DNA of 5,264 nt. Source: RGIG1828 sp045536915 (GTDB taxonomy: Bacteria; Bacillota; Clostridia; UMGS1810). How positions within the stretch are numbered: the stretch's first letter is position 1; each line of letters opens with the position of its first letter. Below, piece by piece: positions 4,945 through 5,264 of this stretch. The position numbers and the translations under genes are program-made. The stretch covers positions 1 through 5,264 of the forward strand of contig JAZSOL010000181.1 of the NCBI GenBank assembly GCA_045536915.1, given 5' to 3'. The notes below the pieces were generated by a model that was not told the DNA's origin, did no database searches, and saw only the letters and a list, made by a program, of their open reading frames with translations.

Positions 4945-4971
4945 ATATCACGTTGTTGAAAAACTTAATAA

Positions 4972-5043
4972 GGCCCCTTGGTCAAGTGGTTAAGACACCG
5001 CCCTTTCACGGCGATAACATGGGTTCGAATCCCGTAGGGGTCA
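4972..5043 (+). tRNA. tRNA-Glu, anticodon UUC
   Basis: The 72-nt gene folds as a complete cloverleaf. The acceptor stem pairs GGCCCCT with AGGGGTC (one G-U pair), with discriminator A5043. The D stem is GTC/GAC. The anticodon loop CTTTCAC has TTC at 5005-5007, and the T arm is ATGGG-TTCGAAT-CCCGT. CCA is not encoded (the next bases are TAAAA), so a nucleotidyltransferase must add it. The outermost anticodon-stem pair is a C-A mismatch (C4998, A5014), where C-G is usual. It carries glutamate to GAA/GAG codons and, charged as Glu-tRNA, can also feed tetrapyrrole synthesis where the C5 pathway exists. It is a single-gene unit with its own promoter and terminator. Confidence 0.97.
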
Positions 5044-5053
5044 TAAAAAAAAT
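5024..5053 (+). repeat. 30-bp direct repeat, copy 1: tRNA-Glu 3' end
   Basis: This segment covers the T loop, the 3' half of the T stem, the 3' acceptor strand, the discriminator and ten bases beyond, including eight A residues. It is identical over 30 bp to 5229-5258. tRNA 3' ends are common attachment sites for tyrosine-recombinase elements, and such elements leave this kind of direct repeat. Confidence 0.95.
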
Positions 5054-5054
5054 T

Positions 5055-5083
5055 AACTCTCGCAAAGCGAGGGTTATTTTTTT
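5055..5083 (+). terminator. Intrinsic terminator of tRNA-Glu
   Basis: The 9-bp stem AACTCTCGC (5055-5063) / GCGAGGGTT (5067-5075), with one T-G pair and an AAA loop, is followed by A and then seven T residues (5077-5083). It begins 12 nt after the tRNA. The A8 run upstream of the stem would provide a T-tract on the other strand, so it may also stop minus-strand transcripts. Confidence 0.92.
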
Positions 5084-5085
5084 AT

Positions 5086-5219
5086 GTTATCTACGGAGTA
5101 GAGAACACATGGTGCCGTTGCACAAATAAAAAAGACCGCAGATTGATAATCAAAATAAAGAAATTATCAAATCTTTCAACAGGCACGCAGCGGGCGACCG
5201 AGTGGAGCGAGGAAGTGCC
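5086..5219. other. Hairpin-rich segment between the two tRNA 3'-end repeats
   Basis: No gene is visible here. The segment contains three further inverted repeats: GTTATCTAC/GTAGAGAAC with a GGA loop (5086-5106, one mismatch); AGATTGATAAT/ATTATCAAATCT (5140-5150 with 5163-5174, one-base bulge); and GGCAC/GTGCC (5182-5186 with 5215-5219). The last encloses CGG-GCGA-CCG, a small stem with a GNRA-type loop. The final part is much richer in G and C than the rest. It could be a small mobile element, a structured RNA or the remains of one; I cannot assign it. Confidence 0.4.
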
Positions 5220-5228
5220 CTTGTGGTA

Positions 5229-5258
5229 TTCGAATCCCGTAGGGGTCATAAAAAAAAT
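5229..5258 (+). repeat. 30-bp direct repeat, copy 2: displaced tRNA 3' end
   Basis: This is a perfect 30-bp copy of 5024-5053, including the A8 run, 205 bp downstream. The bases just before it (CCCTTG at 5218-5223, TGGT at 5224-5227) also match pieces of the tRNA 5' half in order (4975-4980 and 4987-4990). The copy may therefore be a tRNA-Glu that has lost its middle, or an attachment-site duplication. No functional tRNA can be folded from it. Confidence 0.92.
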
Positions 5259-5264
5259 GGGACT

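Noticed and set aside
4805..5129. Two open frames running through the tRNA-Glu gene
   Set aside because: They overlap a certain tRNA, its promoter and its terminator, so they cannot be real genes.
5182..5258. A second functional tRNA gene at the end of the window
   Set aside because: Only the T loop, the 3' part of the T stem and the 3' acceptor strand are present. No anticodon arm or matching 5' acceptor strand can be folded.

Overview
The window suggests a low-GC, Gram-positive, clostridial-type bacterium, probably a gut Clostridia/Oscillospiraceae relative. The signs are a SpoVG homologue, a PrsA-type foldase lipoprotein with a Gram-positive lipobox, a short TalC/FSA-type transaldolase, a two-domain AraC/XylS regulator, strong GGAGG-like ribosome binding sites, extended -10 promoters and a tRNA gene without an encoded CCA. 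The genus cannot be fixed from the sequence alone.

Layout: spoVG (+, 93-377, TTG start) converges on prsA (-, 516-1589), and the two share one bidirectional terminator (473-511). Upstream of prsA on the same strand lies the transaldolase gene tal (-, 1854-2501), with its own terminator. tal is divergent from an araC-family regulator (+, 2627-3418). Their 125-bp intergenic region holds both promoters and a 7-bp direct repeat with 21-bp spacing, a plausible operator. The araC gene overlaps the end of a convergent gene (-, 3409-4446) by 10 bp. That gene encodes a cytoplasmic alpha/beta-hydrolase of the Mbeg1-like/DUF2974 type, with a GHSKGG nucleophile elbow. Its promoter has two TTCC-GGAA near-palindromes 21 bp apart.

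From 4447 to 4971 there is no intact gene. The stretch holds the hydrolase promoter, a possible 29-codon reading frame, a short fragment resembling part of a mobilization relaxase (4656-4796) and an AT-rich tract leading to a strong promoter. That promoter drives tRNA-Glu(UUC) (4972-5043), which has a clear terminator. The window ends in a hairpin-rich stretch without genes, flanked by a perfect 30-bp direct repeat. One copy is the 3' end of the tRNA plus the following bases; the other lies 205 bp downstream. This looks like an attachment-site duplication or a degenerate second tRNA.

The chromosomal genes are mostly independent single-gene transcription units (regulation and sporulation, protein export and folding, pentose phosphate pathway), not a pathway operon. 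The most unusual features are a 36-bp intergenic repeat placed directly behind two different terminators in the same orientation, the tRNA 3'-end duplication with a possible relaxase remnant nearby, and the two putative operators with 21-bp spacing. I see no convincing complete novel system in the window.
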